A stretch of 64,000 nt of DNA from Sulfitobacter delicatus. Its GTDB lineage: Bacteria > Pseudomonadota > Alphaproteobacteria > Rhodobacterales > Rhodobacteraceae. Location of the stretch: contig NZ_FNBP01000002.1 of NCBI RefSeq assembly GCF_900102535.1, positions 461,138 through 525,137 on the forward strand, in the 5' to 3' direction. The position numbers were made by a program, and so were the translations under genes. A model generated the notes under the pieces. The model was not told where the DNA came from, did not search any database, and was given only the letters and a program-made list of their open reading frames with translations. Positions 43,480-53,147 of the stretch are shown here, piece by piece (positions within the stretch are counted from its first letter, which is position 1; the number at the start of each line of letters is the position of its first letter).

Positions 43480-44397
43480 TTACTTGGAGGCGACGGTCAG
43501 CGGCTGCTCGATGCCCGCGTATTCCGCTTTGGCGTTGCCCAGCCATTCGGCATAGGCCTCTTCCGAAACCACTTTCACAGTGATCGGCATATAGGCGTGG
43601 GCCTGACCGCAAAGCTCGGAACACTGACCGTAATAGACGCCCTCTTGCTCAGGGGTGAACCACAGTTCCGCCAGACGGCCCGGAACGCCATCCTGCTTTA
43701 CGCCGAAGGCTGGGATCGTCCAGGAGTGGATTACGTCGCTGGAAGTCACCTGGAACACGATGGTCTTGCCCACGGGCAGCACGATGGAGGTGTCGGTGGC
43801 CAGCAGCCAGTCTTCGCGGCTGTAGCCTTCACGCTCCAGCTTGGCGATCATCGCGTCATCCAGCACGAAGGGGGTGACATCGTCGTCATCATCGCCCAAC
43901 GATGCCGGTGCGCCGATCATGTAGCTGTCAAAGCCGAACTCTTCGTCGACATACTCATAGGACCAATACCACTGGTTACCAGTCGCCTTGACCGTGATGT
44001 CGGCCTCAGGAATTTCCTGCTGTCGGAACAGGATCGGCAGCGAATAGGCGCCAATCAGCACGAGGATGAGAATCGGACCAATGGTCCAGGCGATCTCGAT
44101 CGGGGTGTGGTGGGTGAACGACGACGGCGTCGGGTTCCGCTTTCTGCTGTAACGGATCATCACCCAGATGATCAGACCGGTCACAAACAGGGTGATCAGC
44201 GTGATAATCACGAGAATCAGATAATCAAGATTGTGGATGTCCCGCGCCACTTCTGTCACGGCGGGTTGGAAGCCGGTTTCGCCGTCAACAGGTCTGCCGA
44301 TGACATCAAGCCCGTCGATGCGCAGGCTGTCCTGTGCCAGTGCTGGCAGGGCCGCAAAGCTGGCCATGAGACCGGAAAGAGGGAGTAGATGTTTCAT
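43480..44397 (-). CDS. ctaC: Cytochrome c oxidase subunit II (CuA)
   Basis: 305 residues from the ATG at 44397. Signal peptide of about 21, two membrane helices (about 58-80 and 105-125), and a cupredoxin domain. The CuA ligands are His224, Cys259, Cys263, His267 and Met270 (YGQCSELCGQAHAYM). The aromatic docking loop is GNQWYWSYEY. An acidic insert DDDDD near 169-173 is a local curiosity. First gene of the cta operon; the 179-bp divergent region to tldD should hold both promoters. Confidence 0.96.
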   Translation of the reverse strand: MKHLLPLSGLMASFAALPALAQDSLRIDGLDVIGRPVDGETGFQPAVTEVARDIHNLDYLILVIITLITLFVTGLIIWVMIRYSRKRNPTPSSFTHHTPIEIAWTIGPILILVLIGAYSLPILFRQQEIPEADITVKATGNQWYWSYEYVDEEFGFDSYMIGAPASLGDDDDDVTPFVLDDAMIAKLEREGYSREDWLLATDTSIVLPVGKTIVFQVTSSDVIHSWTIPAFGVKQDGVPGRLAELWFTPEQEGVYYGQCSELCGQAHAYMPITVKVVSEEAYAEWLGNAKAEYAGIEQPLTVASK

Positions 44398-44576
44398 ATG
44401 TCGTCCTGATCTTGTGACCCTTGTGAAGCCGAAAAGACGCCCGAGGCGCGGCTGCGACGCGGTGCCGTTGTAATCCTGCGAGCTTACAATCATATTCTGC
44501 GTACAAGATAAAGTCACATGCTTGCGTCATAGGGACGCGCACATAAGTTTTGTGACAGCAAGTGAGGATATTCCCA

Positions 44577-45998
44577 ATGAGCAGTGCCACTTTTACCCCG
44601 TTTGAGGCCGATTTGGACCGCGAGACCGCTCTGAGCGTGTTGCGTGATGCCGTGGCCGGGGCCGACGATGGGGAACTGTTCCTTGAACGTCGCCGCTCGG
44701 AAGCGCTGGTGTTCGATGATGGGCGGCTCAAAACCGCAAGCTATGATGCCGCCGAAGGCTTTGGCCTGCGGGCGGTGCGGGGCGAGGTTGCGGGCTATGC
44801 CCATTCGACCGAGTTGAGCGAAGCCTCACTGCGCCGCGCCGCAGAGACCGCGCGTCTGGCGGTGGGCGATGGCGGCGGCACATGGGCCGATGCCCCACAG
44901 GCCAGCAACACGCGGCTCTATACGGACGAAGACCCCATCGCGGGCCAGAGTTTCCCGGTCAAAATCGACACCTTGCGCGAGATCGACGCCTATGCCCGCG
45001 CCCTTGATTCTCGTGTTGTCCAAGTCAGCGCCACCATCGCCGCCAGCATTCAGGAGGTTGAAATCCTTCGCCCCGAAGGCCATTCGGTGCGCGATGTGCG
45101 GCCGATGACGCGGGTCAATGTCTCGGTCATTGTGGAGCAAGGCGGACGCCGCGAAAGCGGCGGTGTCGGCGGCGGCGGGCGCATCGGCCTTGATGGGATG
45201 CTGGCCCCCGAGGACTGGCAGGCCAAGGTCCGCGAAGCGCTGCGCATTGCTTGCGTGAACCTAGAGGCCGTCCCTGCCCCTGCGGGTGTCATGGACGTGG
45301 TGCTCGGCCCCGGCTGGCCCGGCATTCTGTTGCACGAAGCCATTGGCCATGGATTGGAAGGTGACTTTAACCGCAAAGGCTCCAGCGCATTCGCCGGACT
45401 GATGGGCCAGCGCATTGCCGCCCCCGGTGTCACCGTGCTGGACGACGGCACCATCCCAGACCGGCGCGGCTCGATCTCGGTCGATGACGAAGGCACCCCT
45501 TCGGCGCGCAATGTGTTGATCGAAGACGGCGTGCTGGTCGGCTATATGCAGGACCGCCAGAACGGGCGGCTGATGGGCGGCGCGTCTACCGGGAACGGTC
45601 GGCGCCAATCCTATGCGCATATCCCGATGCCGCGCATGACCAACACCTATATGCTCGGCGGTGATGTGGCCCCCGGCGATATCGTGGCGGACCTCAAGGA
45701 CGGTATCTATGCGGTCGGGTTCGGTGGCGGTCAGGTCGACATTACCAATGGAAAGTTCGTGTTCTCCTGTACCGAGGCCTACCGGGTCGAGAATGGCAAA
45801 GTCGGCGCGCCGGTCAAAGGTGCGACATTGATCGGCGACGGGGCTACCGCCCTGCAACAGATCCGCGCCATCGGCAATGATCCGACGCTCGACCCCGGCA
45901 TGGGCAATTGCGGCAAACAGGGTCAATGGGTGCCAGTGGGTGTGGGCCAGCCGACGCTGATGATCGGCGGGCTGACCGTGGGTGGTGCCTCGGCATGA
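44577..45998 (+). CDS. tldD: TldD metalloprotease subunit
   Basis: 473 residues from the ATG at 44577, with AGTGAGGA upstream. The zinc motif HEAIGH (253-258) with GLEGDFNRKGSSAF is the TldD signature; GFGGGQVDITNGKFVFSCTEAYRVENGKVG and a later Cys complete the active site. With TldE it forms a heterodimeric protease that degrades unfolded peptides and takes part in maturing some modified peptides. tldE is not in the window. It overlaps the next gene by 4 bases. Confidence 0.95.
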   Translation: MSSATFTPFEADLDRETALSVLRDAVAGADDGELFLERRRSEALVFDDGRLKTASYDAAEGFGLRAVRGEVAGYAHSTELSEASLRRAAETARLAVGDGGGTWADAPQASNTRLYTDEDPIAGQSFPVKIDTLREIDAYARALDSRVVQVSATIAASIQEVEILRPEGHSVRDVRPMTRVNVSVIVEQGGRRESGGVGGGGRIGLDGMLAPEDWQAKVREALRIACVNLEAVPAPAGVMDVVLGPGWPGILLHEAIGHGLEGDFNRKGSSAFAGLMGQRIAAPGVTVLDDGTIPDRRGSISVDDEGTPSARNVLIEDGVLVGYMQDRQNGRLMGGASTGNGRRQSYAHIPMPRMTNTYMLGGDVAPGDIVADLKDGIYAVGFGGGQVDITNGKFVFSCTEAYRVENGKVGAPVKGATLIGDGATALQQIRAIGNDPTLDPGMGNCGKQGQWVPVGVGQPTLMIGGLTVGGASA

Positions 45999-46693
45999 CG
46001 CTGGAAGCCATCGGCGCCGATATCTGGCTTGCTGAAGGCGAGATCATCGATTTCCACGGCTTCCCCTACCCCACCCGCAGCGTGATCGTCCGCCTGCCGG
46101 ATGGGGCGCTCTGGGTCTGGTCGCCCGTGGCGCTCACGGAGGAACTGGCCGCCGCGGTCGCCCAACTCGGCACCCCGCGGCATCTGGTGAGCCCGAATAA
46201 GACCCACCATCTTTACCTGCAGGATTGGAAGGCCAGATGGCCGCAAGCGCAACTTTGGGGGCCGGAATCGACCCTCCGCAAACGGCGCGATCTGACGTTT
46301 GAACCCGCGCTCGACAGCGAACCGCCCGCAGTTTGGCAGGGCGTTTTTGATATGGTGCGGGTGCGTGGGTCGATTTTTATGGACGAGATCGTCTTTTATC
46401 ACGCCCCCTCGCGCACGGTGATCCTTGCCGACCTGTCCGAGAATTTCTCGGATCACTTCCTGAAGCGTCACTGGAAAGGATGGCAGCGCCGGGGGGCGAA
46501 GTTTTGGGGGATTGTGGAAGGCAAAGGCTATGCACCCTTGGAATGGCGGTGGTCCTTTCTCAACCGCAGCCCGCTGCGTGCGGCGAAGCGCAAGATACTG
46601 TCGTGGCCCGCAGAGAAAGTCGTGATGGCCCATGGGACATGGCAGCGCGAAAACGGCGCGGCGTTCTTGGCCAGAATATTTTCGTGGGTCTGA
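45995..46693 (+). CDS. DUF4336 domain-containing protein
   Basis: 232 residues. It starts at the ATG overlapping tldD's stop (ATGA). IGADIWLAEGEIIDFHGFPYPTRSVIVRLPDGALWVWSPVALTEEL is the DUF4336 N-terminus, which has a metallo-beta-lactamase-like strand order; SPNKTHHLYLQDW and ILADLSENFSD keep His and Asp residues that could bind metal. Function unknown. Translational coupling with tldD suggests common expression. Confidence 0.8.
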   Translation: MTLEAIGADIWLAEGEIIDFHGFPYPTRSVIVRLPDGALWVWSPVALTEELAAAVAQLGTPRHLVSPNKTHHLYLQDWKARWPQAQLWGPESTLRKRRDLTFEPALDSEPPAVWQGVFDMVRVRGSIFMDEIVFYHAPSRTVILADLSENFSDHFLKRHWKGWQRRGAKFWGIVEGKGYAPLEWRWSFLNRSPLRAAKRKILSWPAEKVVMAHGTWQRENGAAFLARIFSWV

Positions 46694-46771
46694 GCCGCCC
46701 CGGCTGAAAAGATTCATTCCCTGTTAACCAACCGCTCCTATACCTGATTCTGCAACGGACGGAGCCTCGGG

Positions 46772-47941
46772 ATGACTGACAAGGACCTACATCCTTCTTC
46801 CACTCACCCCCCACTCCCACCCACCCAGGAAGATGAACAGTTTGCCCGTCTTCGTCTGTTGCGCTCGCGCCGGGTCGGCGCTTCGACGTATAAACGTTTG
46901 CTGACCGAACATGGCACTGCGCAAAACGCGCTGGCCGCGCTACCTGAGGTAGCGCGCGCCGCGGGCATTTCTGATTACCGCATTTGTCCTGAAGGCGTGG
47001 TTCAGGCCGAATTGAATGCCGCCCATACCGCCGGGGCGCGCCTGCTGGTGCAAGGCCAGCCGCCCTACCCCGATCTGCTGAACGATCTCACCGACGCGCC
47101 GCCTTTCCTGTGGATGATTGGCGATCCGTCCCTTCTGACCCGCCCGATGATCTCGATCGTGGGCGCGCGCAACGCATCTTCACTGGGGCTGCGCATGGCG
47201 CGGCGTTTGGCTGAGGATCTCGCGGAGGCAGGCTTCGTCGTTGTCTCTGGGCTGGCGCGGGGCATCGATGCAGCGGCCCATCACGCCGCGCTCGGCGGGG
47301 GCACTATCGCCGTACAAGCGGGCGGGGTCGACGTGATATACCCCACCGAGAACACCGCCCTCGCCGAACAAATCGCCGAGCGGGGACTGCGCTTGTCGGA
47401 ACAGCCGATGGGCCTGCGCCCGATGGCGCGGCATTTCCCGAGCCGCAATCGCATAATCTCCGGCCTCAGCCGCGCGACGCTGGTGGTGGAGGCTGCAGCA
47501 CGCTCGGGGAGCCTCATCACGGCGCGTGACGCACTGGATCAGGGACGCGAGGTACTGGCGGTGCCGGGCCATCCGCTCGACGCTCGTGCGGCGGGCTGCA
47601 ATATGCTTATACGCGACGGTGCGGTGCTGGTGCGCTCAGCCGCAGACGTGTTGGAGATGCTGCCTGACTTGGAGAAGAACGCTTTCGAGCGCTCTCCGGA
47701 CAAGCCGAATAGAAAGCTCGAACCACCGCCGCGCCCACCGAAGCCAAGCCGTAGCCTGCGCCAAGTCGCGAAACTCCACGCACAGATACTCTCGCGCCTC
47801 GGCCCGGCCCCGGTGGCAGAAGATCAATTGATCCGGGATTTGCAGGTGCCCAGCACCGAGGTCGCGCCTGTCCTTGTCGATCTGGAGTTGGAAGGTGAGA
47901 TCGAGCGACAGCCCGGCGGGTTGCTGAACCGGACCGGATGA
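46772..47941 (+). CDS. dprA: DNA processing protein DprA
   Basis: 389 residues. A SAM-like N-terminal part is followed by the Rossmann core (ISIVGARNASSLGLRMARRLAEDLAEAGFVVVSGLARGIDAAAHHAALGG, about 127-180) with SRNRIISGLSRATLVVEAAARSGSLITA, and a winged-helix domain near the C-terminus (AKLHAQILSRLGPAPVAEDQLIRDL). It loads RecA on incoming single-stranded DNA in transformation; in Rhodobacterales it also works in gene transfer agent reception. Confidence 0.95.
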   Translation: MTDKDLHPSSTHPPLPPTQEDEQFARLRLLRSRRVGASTYKRLLTEHGTAQNALAALPEVARAAGISDYRICPEGVVQAELNAAHTAGARLLVQGQPPYPDLLNDLTDAPPFLWMIGDPSLLTRPMISIVGARNASSLGLRMARRLAEDLAEAGFVVVSGLARGIDAAAHHAALGGGTIAVQAGGVDVIYPTENTALAEQIAERGLRLSEQPMGLRPMARHFPSRNRIISGLSRATLVVEAAARSGSLITARDALDQGREVLAVPGHPLDARAAGCNMLIRDGAVLVRSAADVLEMLPDLEKNAFERSPDKPNRKLEPPPRPPKPSRSLRQVAKLHAQILSRLGPAPVAEDQLIRDLQVPSTEVAPVLVDLELEGEIERQPGGLLNRTG

Positions 47942-48220
47942 AGCGCTCCAATCCAGGGTTTGCCTCGCAACCGGCATGTCGACTGCAGGGTTCAGCTTGC
48001 CGCCATAGTGCTGACGCAGCCATGAGAACTGGCTTTGGCCGTTGGCCCCAAAGTCGCGCTTCTTTGCCTCATCTGCGAACCCCGATTTGCCCGATGACCT
48101 GCCGCATATCCGACTGACGCAAAGCCCTCCGCCACAGCAGCGTCATTGACAAACACCCCTGCCATCCCACATGAGACAGCGCAAAGCCGCCCCAAATTTT
48201 GATCCAAGGTCCCTGTATTT

Positions 48221-50893
48221 ATGCCCGTCGTCGTTGTCGAATCCCCCGCCAAGGCCAAAACGATCAACAAATATCTGGGCGATGATTACACCGTCCTCGC
48301 CTCCTACGGCCACGTGCGGGACCTGCCGCCGAAGGATGGTTCGGTCGATACGGATTCCGATTTCGACATGAAGTGGGAAGTGGCGAGCGACAGCAAAAAA
48401 CACGTCAAAGCCATTGCCGATGCGCTGGCCAAAGACAACGCATTGATCCTCGCGACTGACCCCGACCGCGAAGGCGAAGCGATCAGCTGGCACCTGCAAG
48501 AGGCGCTGACCAAGCGCAAATCGATCAAGAAAGATACGCCCGTCAGCCGCGTGGTCTTTAACCAGATCACCAAAAAGGCCGTGACCGAGGCGATGGAGAA
48601 CCCGCGCCAAGTCGACATGCCGCTGGTGGAAGCCTATCTCGCCCGCCGCGCGCTGGACTATCTGGTGGGGTTCAACCTGTCGCCGGTGCTCTGGCGTAAA
48701 CTGCCCGGCGCAAAATCCGCGGGCCGGGTGCAATCGGTCACCCTGCGCTTGATCGTTGAGCGTGAGATGGAGATCGAAGCCTTCCGCGCCCGCGAATACT
48801 GGTCTGTCAAAGCGCTGCTCGCCACGCCCCGTGGTCAGGAGTTCGAAGCGCGTCTCGTTTCGCTTGCGGGCAAGAAGCTGGACCGCTTTGATCTCGCCGA
48901 AGCGACACAGGCCGAAATGGCCGTGCAGGCGATCACCAGCCGTGCGCTGAAAGTCATGAACGTCGAGGCGAAACCGGCCAGCCGCAACCCCTCGGCCCCC
49001 TTCATGACCTCGACCCTGCAGCAAGAGGCGAGCCGCAAATTCTCCATGGGCGCGCGCCAGACCATGTCGACCGCCCAGCGTCTTTATGAAGCCGGTCACA
49101 TCACTTACATGCGGACCGACGGCATCGACATGGCCCCCGAAGCCGTGACCATGGCGCGCGACGCGATCAAGGATCGGTTTGGCGCGGACTACGTGCCCAA
49201 AGAGCCGCGGATCTATAAAAACAAAGCCAAAAACGCCCAAGAGGCCCACGAATGTATCCGCCCGACGGACATGACCAAGGACGCCAAAGCGCTGAAACTC
49301 GACGCCGATCAGGCCAAACTCTATGATCTGATCTGGAAGCGCACCCTCGCCTGCCAAATGGAAAGCGCCCGGCTTGAGCGCACCACGGTGGAGGTCGGCA
49401 GCGATGACGGTCAAGTCGGCCTGCGCGCCAACGGTCAGGTTGTGCTCTTTGACGGGTTCCTACGCGTCTATGAAGAAGGCCGCGATGATGTGGTCGACGA
49501 AGACGACAAGCGTCTGCCGCAGATTTCCCAAGGCGACGCGATGGACAAACGCAGCGTCACGCCCGAGCAACACTTCACCCAGCCGCCGCCGCGCTATACC
49601 GAAGCGACGCTGGTCAAACGCATGGAAGAATTGGGCATCGGCCGCCCCTCGACCTATGCCAGCATCGTCACCACGATTCAGGACCGCGAATATGTCCGCA
49701 AGGACGGCAACCGCCTGATCCCCGAAGACAAGGGGCGGCTGGTGACGGCCTTCCTCGAAAACTACTTCCGCAAATACATCGGCTATGACTTCACCGCCGA
49801 TCTGGAAGACCAGCTTGATAAGGTCAGCGCTGGCGATGCCGCCTATAAAGAAGTGCTGCGCCGCTTCTGGCGCGATTTCTCGGCGGCGATTGCCGAGACC
49901 TCGGAGCTGCGGATCACCGAGGTGCTGGAAAAGATTAACGAGGTGCTGGAGCCACATCTCTTCCCGCCCACCGAAGACGGCAGCGATCCGCGGCTTTGCC
50001 CGAACTGCGAGATTGGCCGCCTGTCCATGCGCACTGCGCGTTCTGGCGGGGCTTTCATCGGCTGCTCGAACTACCCCGAATGCCGCTACACCCGCCCCTT
50101 TGGCCCGCCGGACCCCGAAGCCGAAGCCTCCGCCATTCCCCCTGACGGGAAACTGCTGGGCGAAGATCAGGGCGAAGAGATCCGCATCTTCAAGGGCCGC
50201 TTTGGTCCCTATGTGCAGCGCGGCCCGGTGACGGAAGAGAACAAAAAGCCTCCGCGCCAGTCGATCCCCAAGGATTGGGTGCCCGAAGAACTGACGCTGG
50301 AACAGGGTGTCATGCTCCTGTCTCTCCCGCGTGAGATTGGCCCCCACCCTGAGGACGGCGTGATGGTCTGGGCCAACATCGGCCGCTACGGGCCTTACAT
50401 CAAACATGCCGAGAGCACATCGGACCGGGGCGGCACCAATGCCAATCTTGAGGGTATCGACGAGGTTTGGACCGTTGGCATGAACCGCGCCGTGCAGCTG
50501 CTGGCCGAGAAAGTCGCCAGCCGTGGCGGGCGCGGCAAGGCCGCCAAGCCAATTCGCGAGATGGGCGAGCACCCCGATATGGGCGGTGCGGTCAATGTCA
50601 TGGAAGGCAAATACGGACCTTATGTGAAGTGGGAAAAGGTCAACGCGACGATCCCGAAAGAGATCGAACCGGCGGACCTGACCATGGAGCGTGCGGTGGA
50701 GTTGATCGAAGAAAAGCTCGCCAAATCCCCGGCCAAGCGCAAGGCCGCGACCAAAAAGAAAGCCCCTGCCAAAAAACCGGCAGCGAAAAAGGCGGCGACC
50801 AAGAAGCCTGCTGCGAAGAAAGCGCCGGCCAAAAAGACTACCGCCAAAAAGCCGGCGGCGAAGAAAGCCGAGGCCAAGGCCGACGACGCCTGA
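48221..50893 (+). CDS. topA: DNA topoisomerase I with Lys/Ala-rich tail
   Basis: 890 residues. TOPRIM domain at the N-terminus (VVVESPAKAKTINKYLG; ATDPDREGEAISWHL), catalytic Tyr in ITYMRTDG near residue 295, and a zinc finger CPNCEIGRLSMRTARSGGAFIGCSNYPEC around 590-620. Downstream Topo_C_Rpt-like repeats (RFGPYVQRG, RYGPYIKHA, KYGPYVKWE) are visible. The last 45 residues are a histone-H1-like KKPAAKKA tail. It relaxes negative supercoils. The stretch 47942-48220 before it has no gene I can support. Confidence 0.96.
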   Translation: MPVVVVESPAKAKTINKYLGDDYTVLASYGHVRDLPPKDGSVDTDSDFDMKWEVASDSKKHVKAIADALAKDNALILATDPDREGEAISWHLQEALTKRKSIKKDTPVSRVVFNQITKKAVTEAMENPRQVDMPLVEAYLARRALDYLVGFNLSPVLWRKLPGAKSAGRVQSVTLRLIVEREMEIEAFRAREYWSVKALLATPRGQEFEARLVSLAGKKLDRFDLAEATQAEMAVQAITSRALKVMNVEAKPASRNPSAPFMTSTLQQEASRKFSMGARQTMSTAQRLYEAGHITYMRTDGIDMAPEAVTMARDAIKDRFGADYVPKEPRIYKNKAKNAQEAHECIRPTDMTKDAKALKLDADQAKLYDLIWKRTLACQMESARLERTTVEVGSDDGQVGLRANGQVVLFDGFLRVYEEGRDDVVDEDDKRLPQISQGDAMDKRSVTPEQHFTQPPPRYTEATLVKRMEELGIGRPSTYASIVTTIQDREYVRKDGNRLIPEDKGRLVTAFLENYFRKYIGYDFTADLEDQLDKVSAGDAAYKEVLRRFWRDFSAAIAETSELRITEVLEKINEVLEPHLFPPTEDGSDPRLCPNCEIGRLSMRTARSGGAFIGCSNYPECRYTRPFGPPDPEAEASAIPPDGKLLGEDQGEEIRIFKGRFGPYVQRGPVTEENKKPPRQSIPKDWVPEELTLEQGVMLLSLPREIGPHPEDGVMVWANIGRYGPYIKHAESTSDRGGTNANLEGIDEVWTVGMNRAVQLLAEKVASRGGRGKAAKPIREMGEHPDMGGAVNVMEGKYGPYVKWEKVNATIPKEIEPADLTMERAVELIEEKLAKSPAKRKAATKKKAPAKKPAAKKAATKKPAAKKAPAKKTTAKKPAAKKAEAKADDA

Positions 50894-50913
50894 GCCGATC
50901 TGCAGCGACCGAG

Positions 50914-50931
50914 CCGCGCCCTTCGGCGCGG
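50914..50931 (+). terminator. Weak hairpin after topA
   Basis: 7-bp stem CCGCGCC/GGCGCGG (50914-50920 with 50925-50931) 21 nt after the topA stop, with no T tract. It may aid termination. Confidence 0.35.
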
Positions 50932-51040
50932 TTCCGCCTGCCCTGCGACATCGCATCGCATATCATGAATATGTGATTTGCATTTCCCCTTTGGTTCTTC
51001 GATCAACCATCCGGCAAGACCAATAGGAAAGGCAGCAAAA

Positions 51041-51628
51041 ATGTCAGGCATGAAATTCACCCGGCGTCGCGTGCTCGTGACCAGCGGCGCGGCACTGATG
51101 ACCCCGTCCATCCTGAGCGCTCAGGAAGTGGGGCAAGCCGCACGCGAGTTCTCCAATGAACCCGCTGTGCAGCGCAATACATCGAGCTTTGCGACCCAGC
51201 GTTGGCAAGACCACTTCGACAGCCTTGGCAAAGGCGCGATCGTGGCCGACACCGTGAGCCGCGCGTTGCATTATTGGAGCGCAGATGGCCAGACCTACAA
51301 AGTCTATCCGACCTCTGTGCCCGCCACCGAAGAATTGACCAAGCGCGGCTATACCAAGATCGTGCGCAAGAAGGTCGGTCCAGATTGGACCCCCACTGCG
51401 TCGATGATGGAGCGTTTCCCGCATTACAAATACATGCCGCCCGGCCCCGACAACCCGCTGGGCACCCATGCGATGTATCTGAGCTGGCCCGCCTATATCA
51501 TCCACGGCACCCATGACACGCGCAAGATCGGTCGCCGGTCCTCGGACGGCTGCATCGGGCTTTATAACGAAAAGATCGAAGAGCTTTTCGGCATGTGCCC
51601 TGTCGGCACCCAAGTCCGCATTATCTGA
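51041..51628 (+). CDS. L,D-transpeptidase (YkuD family)
   Basis: 195 residues from the ATG at 51041, with AGGAAAGG upstream. TRRRVLVTSGAALM (8-20) is a twin-arginine-type signal region. His155 in YIIHGTH and Cys171 in SSDGCIGLYN are the catalytic residues of the YkuD fold (HxG..SxGC). It forms 3-3 cross-links in peptidoglycan or attaches proteins to it, in the periplasm. The usual Arg after the Cys (GCIRL) is Gly here. Single gene. Confidence 0.9.
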   Translation: MSGMKFTRRRVLVTSGAALMTPSILSAQEVGQAAREFSNEPAVQRNTSSFATQRWQDHFDSLGKGAIVADTVSRALHYWSADGQTYKVYPTSVPATEELTKRGYTKIVRKKVGPDWTPTASMMERFPHYKYMPPGPDNPLGTHAMYLSWPAYIIHGTHDTRKIGRRSSDGCIGLYNEKIEELFGMCPVGTQVRII

Positions 51629-51725
51629 CCCCGCTCACGGCGGCCTCCCTTGCGTAGCTCCACGTAATTGACACTGCGGCAGCGCAGCGTCACATATGGC
51701 GCGACGAAACCAAGGGGAGGTCGCC

Positions 51726-52430
51726 GTGAACAAAATCTATGGATCCGCCGCCGAAGCGCTGGAAGGCGTATTGTCGGACGGCATGTTGATCGCCGCAGGG
51801 GGCTTTGGCCTGTGCGGCATTCCTGAATTGCTCTTGCAGGCGATCAAGGAAAACGGGGCCAAAGACCTCACATTCGCTTCTAACAATGCGGGCGTCGATG
51901 ATTTCGGCATCGGCATTCTGCTGCAAACGCGGCAGGTCAAAAAGATGATCTCCTCCTATGTGGGCGAAAACGCCGAGTTCATGCGCCAGTATCTGAGCGG
52001 CGAGCTGGAGCTAGAGTTCAACCCCCAAGGCACATTGGCCGAGCGCATGCGCGCCGGCGGCGCGGGCATCCCCGGGTTCTACACCAAGACCGGCGTCGGC
52101 ACCCAGATCGCCGAGGGCAAAGAGGTCAAGCAGTTCAACGGTGAGGATTACATCCTCGAAGAAGGCATCTTCGCCGATCTGTCGATCGTGAAGGCGTGGA
52201 AAGCCGACGACACCGGCAACCTCGTCTTCCGCAAGACCGCGCGCAACTTCAACCCGCCCGCGGCCATGTGCGGCAAGGTCTGCATCGTTGAGGTCGAAGA
52301 AATCGTCCCCCGCGGCAGCCTCGACCCCGACCACATCCACCTGCCGGGCATCTACGTGCATCGCATCATCCAAGGCGAGCACGAGAAACGCATCGAAAAA
52401 GTCACCACACGCAAGCGGGAGGAAGCATAA
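51726..52430 (+). CDS. scoA: 3-oxoacid CoA-transferase subunit A
   Basis: 234 residues from a GTG at 51726, with AGGGGAGG 5 nt upstream; the ATG at 51696 has no such site. [35 protein letters not shown] and [34 protein letters not shown] are CoA-transferase family I subunit A signatures. With ScoB it moves CoA from succinyl-CoA to acetoacetate in ketone body and PHB breakdown. It shares a TAATG junction with scoB. Confidence 0.93.
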   Translation: MNKIYGSAAEALEGVLSDGMLIAAGGFGLCGIPELLLQAIKENGAKDLTFASNNAGVDDFGIGILLQTRQVKKMISSYVGENAEFMRQYLSGELELEFNPQGTLAERMRAGGAGIPGFYTKTGVGTQIAEGKEVKQFNGEDYILEEGIFADLSIVKAWKADDTGNLVFRKTARNFNPPAAMCGKVCIVEVEEIVPRGSLDPDHIHLPGIYVHRIIQGEHEKRIEKVTTRKREEA

Positions 52431-53053
52431 TGCCTTGGGATAGAGATCAAATGGCCGCCCGCGCAGCGGAAGAACTCGAAGACGGCATGTATGTGAACCT
52501 CGGCATCGGCATCCCGACGTTGGTGGCGAACTATGTGGGCGACAAGGACATTACCCTGCAGTCTGAAAACGGCATGCTGGGCATGGGCCCCTTCCCCTTT
52601 GAGGGCGAAGAAGACCCCGACCTGATCAACGCCGGCAAGCAGACCATCACCGAGCTGAGCCGCACCGCATACTTTGACAGCGCCATGTCCTTTGGCATGA
52701 TCCGCGGTGGCAAGATTGCCGCGGCGATCCTCGGTGCCATGGAAGTGGCCGAGAATGGCGATCTGGCGAACTGGATGATTCCCGGCAAGCTGGTCAAAGG
52801 CATGGGCGGCGCGATGGACCTCGTCGCTGGCGTGCGAAAAGTGATCGTCGTCATGGATCACCAGAACAAGGCCGGTGAATCGAAGCTGCTTAAGGAATGC
52901 ACCCTGCCGCTGACCGGTAAAGGCGTGGTCGACCGGATCATCACCAACCTTGGCGTGCTGGATGTGGTCGAAGGTGGCCTGAAAATCGTCGAATGCGCCG
53001 ATGGCGTCACCGAAGACGAGCTGCGCGCCGCCACCGACGCCACTATCGTCTAA
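52430..53053 (+). CDS. scoB: 3-oxoacid CoA-transferase subunit B
   Basis: 207 residues. [18 protein letters not shown] (19-36) is the family signature, and Glu46 in [12 protein letters not shown] is the catalytic Glu that forms the CoA thioester. [20 protein letters not shown] follows near the end. It starts one base inside the scoA stop. The pair is followed by intergenic repeat copy C. Confidence 0.95.
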   Translation: MPWDRDQMAARAAEELEDGMYVNLGIGIPTLVANYVGDKDITLQSENGMLGMGPFPFEGEEDPDLINAGKQTITELSRTAYFDSAMSFGMIRGGKIAAAILGAMEVAENGDLANWMIPGKLVKGMGGAMDLVAGVRKVIVVMDHQNKAGESKLLKECTLPLTGKGVVDRIITNLGVLDVVEGGLKIVECADGVTEDELRAATDATIV

Positions 53054-53074
53054 GCGTAACCTCCCCCGCCCCCC

Positions 53075-53124
53075 TCTTTTTGGCCAGAAATACTTGGAGG
53101 GGGTCCGGGGGAGGAAATCCCCCG
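53075..53124 (+). repeat. Dispersed intergenic element, copy C
   Basis: CTCTTTTTGGCCAGAAATACTT followed by a G-rich stretch and a GGGGGA...TCCCCC hairpin. Same layout as copies A (20375-20424) and B (28450-28498). It lies between the convergent scoB and transglycosylase genes. Confidence 0.65.
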
Positions 53125-53147
53125 GCGGCGCACCACAAGCGCCCCCG

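Noticed and set aside
47942-48220. Possible decayed gene between dprA and topA on the minus strand
   Set aside because: Short protein-like strings appear in two different frames, but no family can be named and no frame is long enough to support a pseudogene call.
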